NCBI RefSeq assembly: GCF_016595235.1
Contig: NZ_JAENHL010000008.1
Span: 1,138,624 to 1,202,623 of the forward strand
DNA from: Taklimakanibacter albus
GTDB lineage: Bacteria > Pseudomonadota > Alphaproteobacteria > Rhizobiales > Aestuariivirgaceae
DNA: 64,000 nt
Direction: 5' to 3'
Made by a program: the position numbers and the translations under genes. Shown here piece after piece: positions 62,081 to 64,000 of the stretch (position 1 is its first letter; each line of letters begins with the position of its first letter). The notes beneath the pieces were generated by a model. It did not search any database. It was not told where the DNA came from and saw nothing but the letters and a program-made list of their open reading frames with translations.

Positions 62081-62109
62081 TTGACCAAATACGGCGGAGC
62101 TTCCATTAT
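62081..62109 (+). promoter_or_regulatory. Possible promoter of the Crp/Fnr regulator gene
   Basis: TTGACC at 62081-62086 and CATTAT at 62104-62109 with a 17-base spacer, 25 bases before the start at 62134. In the 130-base gap I see no clear TGTGA-N6-TCACA box for a cAMP receptor. Confidence 0.35.
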
Positions 62110-62133
62110 TTCGGGAGAGGGGAAAATGCCGAC

Positions 62134-62829
62134 ATGGTAAAGCACTCGAAGGATGCATTGCGGACGATCGCCTATTTCAAGTCGCTCGGCGATGCCGCTT
62201 TCGCCGAGCTGGCGCAGCAATGCGCGCTCCGCGAATATACCGCGCAAGAGCTGATTATCGGCCATAATGACGAGACTTTCGACGTCCTCTTCCTGCTGGA
62301 GGGCCAGGCGCGGGTCAGCATCTATTCGGCGGACGGGCAGCGTGTCGGCTTCCGCGACATCGCCGCCGGGACGATCTTCGGTGAGCTCTCGGCGATCGAC
62401 GGCCATCCGCGCTCGGCCAGTGTCGAAGCCATGGAAACCTGCGTCGCCGCGGTGATGCGGCGGCCGCAATTCCTCGCCGCGGTCGCCAATCACCCGGAAT
62501 TTACCATGGCGGTGGCGAAGCATCTGACCGGCCAGGTGCGCGTCCTCACCCAACGCGTCTTCGAGTTCAGCACCATGGCGGTGCGGCAGCGGCTGTGGTC
62601 GGAATTGCTGCGGATGGCGGAGGCTGCCGCCAAGGGCAAGGGCCAGGCGCGTCTCTCGCCCGCCCCCACCCATGCCGAGTTCGCCAGCCGCATCAGCACG
62701 CATCGCGAAGCGGTGACGCGTGAGTTCGCCTGGCTCGAAGCGCAAGGCTTCATCGAAAAGGAAGGCCGGGCCCTGAAGGTGCCCGATCTCGAGAAATTAC
62801 GCGGGCTGGTCGGGACTTTGGAAGTCTAG
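62134..62829 (+). CDS. Crp/Fnr family regulator with conserved cAMP contacts
   Basis: 231 residues from the ATG at 62134; a GGAGAGGGG about 12-20 bases upstream serves as ribosome site, and an extended frame reaching to 61936 runs through the oxidase operon and is rejected. The cyclic-nucleotide domain carries the phosphate-binding cassette with FGEL (Glu84) and PRSASV (Arg93, Ser94), the residues that hold cAMP in E. coli CRP. The C-terminal winged helix (FASRISTHREAVTREFAWLEAQGFI, about 183-207) binds DNA. No FNR-type cysteines. Divergent from the oxidase operon, whose fifth gene contains a cyclase. Confidence 0.9.
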   Translation: MVKHSKDALRTIAYFKSLGDAAFAELAQQCALREYTAQELIIGHNDETFDVLFLLEGQARVSIYSADGQRVGFRDIAAGTIFGELSAIDGHPRSASVEAMETCVAAVMRRPQFLAAVANHPEFTMAVAKHLTGQVRVLTQRVFEFSTMAVRQRLWSELLRMAEAAAKGKGQARLSPAPTHAEFASRISTHREAVTREFAWLEAQGFIEKEGRALKVPDLEKLRGLVGTLEV

Positions 62830-62835
62830 TTGGCG

Positions 62836-62875
62836 CGTCGGACGGGGCCCACTTTTCCTGATCACGCGCTAGCGC
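62836..62875. repeat. Intergenic repeat overlapping the end of the methyltransferase gene
   Basis: GTCGGACGGGGCCCACTTTT and CCTGATCACGCGCTAGCGC match the core of the repeats at 6942 and 63923. The last seven bases lie within the 3' end of the convergent methyltransferase gene, so the gene seems to end in the repeat. Confidence 0.65.
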
Positions 62876-63678
62876 ACCGGCCAGGCGGCGCCTTCACGCA
62901 ACACCGCCTCGGCGACAGAGCTGAACTTTCCGTCATCGCCATGCAGCACGAGACCCGGCAGCAGCTGGACCGGGGCGCGCGAGCCTTTGACGCCCTGGAC
63001 GATGATGCGGGTCGCGGCGAGGCCATGGCGCGGGAATAAGGGGGCGATGACGATATCTCCGAAACGGCCCTCGAAGAGGCTGAGCACCTTGCTCAAGGCC
63101 TCGGCCCGGTAGATCAAAGTGGCCGTGCCCTTGCTCTCGAGCATCGCATGCATGGCCTTGATCCAGAGGTCGAGATCCTCAGGCGAAAAATTATGGGCGC
63201 CGGCCTTCAGCGCCACCGGCGACGGGGTCGATCTGCCGTCCTCGAAATAAGGCGGGTTGGCGAAGGCATGGGCGAAGGAACCGGCGGCCGGCATATGGGC
63301 GACGTCCCGGCGCAGCGCGTCCTTGATATCGGCATGGATGACCTTGACGCCGGCCCCACACTCATTGCGGCGGGCATTTTCCTCGGCCAGCATCGCATAG
63401 CGGGCGGCCACCTCGACGCCGGTAATCTGGACGCCGGGCACCCGGTGGGCAAGGCAGAGAGCGGCGACCCCCGTCCCCATGCCGGCCTCGAAGACCTTGT
63501 CGCCCGGGGCGCAGGGCACGCTCGCCGCCAGGAAAACGGCGTCGATGCCTGCCCGGTAGCCCTTTTCCGGCTGCAGAATGCGCAGGCGGCCATTGAGAAA
63601 GCCGTCCTCGGTCAAGGTCGGGGGAATGGCCCCGCTTGAGGCGGGGGACGAGGCATGGGCGGGCGAGGGTTCCTGCAT
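62869..63678 (-). CDS. TrmN6-like methyltransferase
   Basis: 269 residues. SAM-binding motif I VFEAGMGTGVAALCLAHR (about 62-79), ITGVEVAARYAMLAEENARRN, and the catalytic NPPYF (about 141-145) of N6-adenine methyltransferases. The N-terminal FLNGRLRILQPEKGYRAGIDAVFLAA fits the tRNA1(Val) A37 methyltransferase group. The first 20 residues are low-complexity. A tRNA substrate is likely, but the exact base is unproven. Confidence 0.82.
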   Translation of the reverse strand: MQEPSPAHASSPASSGAIPPTLTEDGFLNGRLRILQPEKGYRAGIDAVFLAASVPCAPGDKVFEAGMGTGVAALCLAHRVPGVQITGVEVAARYAMLAEENARRNECGAGVKVIHADIKDALRRDVAHMPAAGSFAHAFANPPYFEDGRSTPSPVALKAGAHNFSPEDLDLWIKAMHAMLESKGTATLIYRAEALSKVLSLFEGRFGDIVIAPLFPRHGLAATRIIVQGVKGSRAPVQLLPGLVLHGDDGKFSSVAEAVLREGAAWPVR

Positions 63679-63689
63679 GGCGCGCCAAC

Positions 63690-63905
63690 CTACAGCTGCG
63701 GGGTTATCGCAACGTTACCCAATTCGCGCAAAGCTTTGATAATGTCGTCATCCCCGACCATCAGGCGGCGCGGGAAGGCCCCGATCGAGCCCTCGACGGC
63801 GCTCATATGGGCATCGAAGACCGTGGCCTCGATCCCGGCTTCCGCCAGAATATGAGTGGCATAGGACAGGAGCACGAGATCGTTGGTCCTGAGCACTTCC
63901 TTCAT
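63690..63905 (-). CDS. DUF2007 domain protein
   Basis: 71 residues, beginning MKEVLRTNDLVLLSYATHILAEAGIEATVFDAHMS and ending with a helix; this is a small ferredoxin-like DUF2007 domain of normal length. Function unknown, described as a putative signal transducer. It precedes the methyltransferase gene by 11 bases on the same strand, so the two are probably cotranscribed. Confidence 0.85.
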   Translation of the reverse strand: MKEVLRTNDLVLLSYATHILAEAGIEATVFDAHMSAVEGSIGAFPRRLMVGDDDIIKALRELGNVAITPQL

Positions 63906-63922
63906 CGTCCCATTCCTCTATT

Positions 63923-63976
63923 CTAGCGCGTGGTCAGGAAAAGTGGGCACCGGTTTTCCGTCCGACCACACGCTAA
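63923..63976. repeat. Intergenic repeat, inverted relative to the other copies
   Basis: CTAGCGCGTGGTCAGGAAAA, GTGGGCACCGGTTTTCCGTC and CGACCACACGCTA are the reverse complement of the repeat type at 6942 (about 50 bases, most of them identical). It is in the gap upstream of the DUF2007 gene; the last 24 bases of the window show nothing else. Confidence 0.75.
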
Positions 63977-64000
63977 ACTTAAGATTTCGATCACGTTTAT

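Noticed and set aside
62003-62133. A classical CRP box between the regulator and the oxidase operon
   Set aside because: No TGTGA-N6-TCACA or TTGAT-N4-ATCAA pattern could be found by eye; the cAMP loop therefore rests on gene content only.
61936-62133. A longer N-terminus for the Crp/Fnr protein
   Set aside because: The extra residues run through the start of the divergent ferritin-like gene and do not resemble the family; the ATG at 62134 gives a standard length.

Overview
The window is gene-dense, high-GC DNA with overlapping operons and very little intergenic space. It looks like the chromosome of an alphaproteobacterium, most likely of the order Hyphomicrobiales (Rhizobiales). The reasons are a complete PhyR-NepR-EcfG general stress response locus with its typical promoters, an lpiA-acvB pair, HWE/HisKA_2 kinases, a C-terminal LigD polymerase domain, and copies of a mosaic intergenic repeat of rhizobial type. 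I cannot name the genus. I recognise no rRNA, tRNA, CRISPR array, prophage or insertion sequence.

Layout. 1-4200: the end of a LigD gene, a TetR-controlled SDR plus DMT exporter, and an ArsR plus SRPBCC pair. 4300-11100: a general stress response island. It holds two sensor kinases, sigma EcfG, anti-sigma NepR, response regulator PhyR and small stress proteins. Four exact GGAAC-N16-CGTT promoters precede a small Q-rich protein, a PRC-barrel protein, a CsbD protein and phyR. 11100-16100: a BetI-like repressor, an 18-bp palindrome and a putrescine/spermidine-type ABC importer. 16100-22400: housekeeping and metabolic genes (LysE exporter, AcuI-type reductase, dihydroorotase, YgfZ, Tag glycosylase, HD hydrolase, phosphatase). 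21700-26300: a heterodimeric ABC exporter operon ending in its probable TetR repressor, with an operator inside the promoter. 26400-39700: a class IV aminotransferase, envelope proteins, a SleB hydrolase, PpdK, GlyQ/GlyS with a sulfotransferase, a trypsin-fold protein that has lost two catalytic residues, and an S49 peptidase. 39700-47250: a SorC-controlled sugar operon (RbsABC-like importer, FGGY kinase, SIS isomerase, Rpe-like epimerase). 47300-51400: acvB and lpiA/mprF.

51900-62830 is the most interesting region. Six overlapping minus-strand genes encode a ferritin-like (VioB-type) diiron protein, a LodA/GoxA-like oxidase expected to carry a protein-derived tryptophylquinone, a SPASM radical-SAM maturase of the QhpD type, a LodB/QhpG-like flavoprotein with a C-terminal extension, a SAM-cyclase-AAA-TPR signalling protein with an intact class III cyclase site, and a SnoaL-like protein. 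A divergent Crp/Fnr regulator keeps the key cAMP contacts. I read this as a quinoprotein oxidase system carrying both known types of tryptophylquinone maturation enzyme and possibly its own cAMP loop. The combination is inferred from sequence only. The window ends with a TrmN6-like methyltransferase and a DUF2007 protein.

No gap between genes exceeds 300 bases. Long open frames opposite real genes (for example on the plus strand opposite glyS, ppdK and the oxidase) are GC-driven shadows and are left out.
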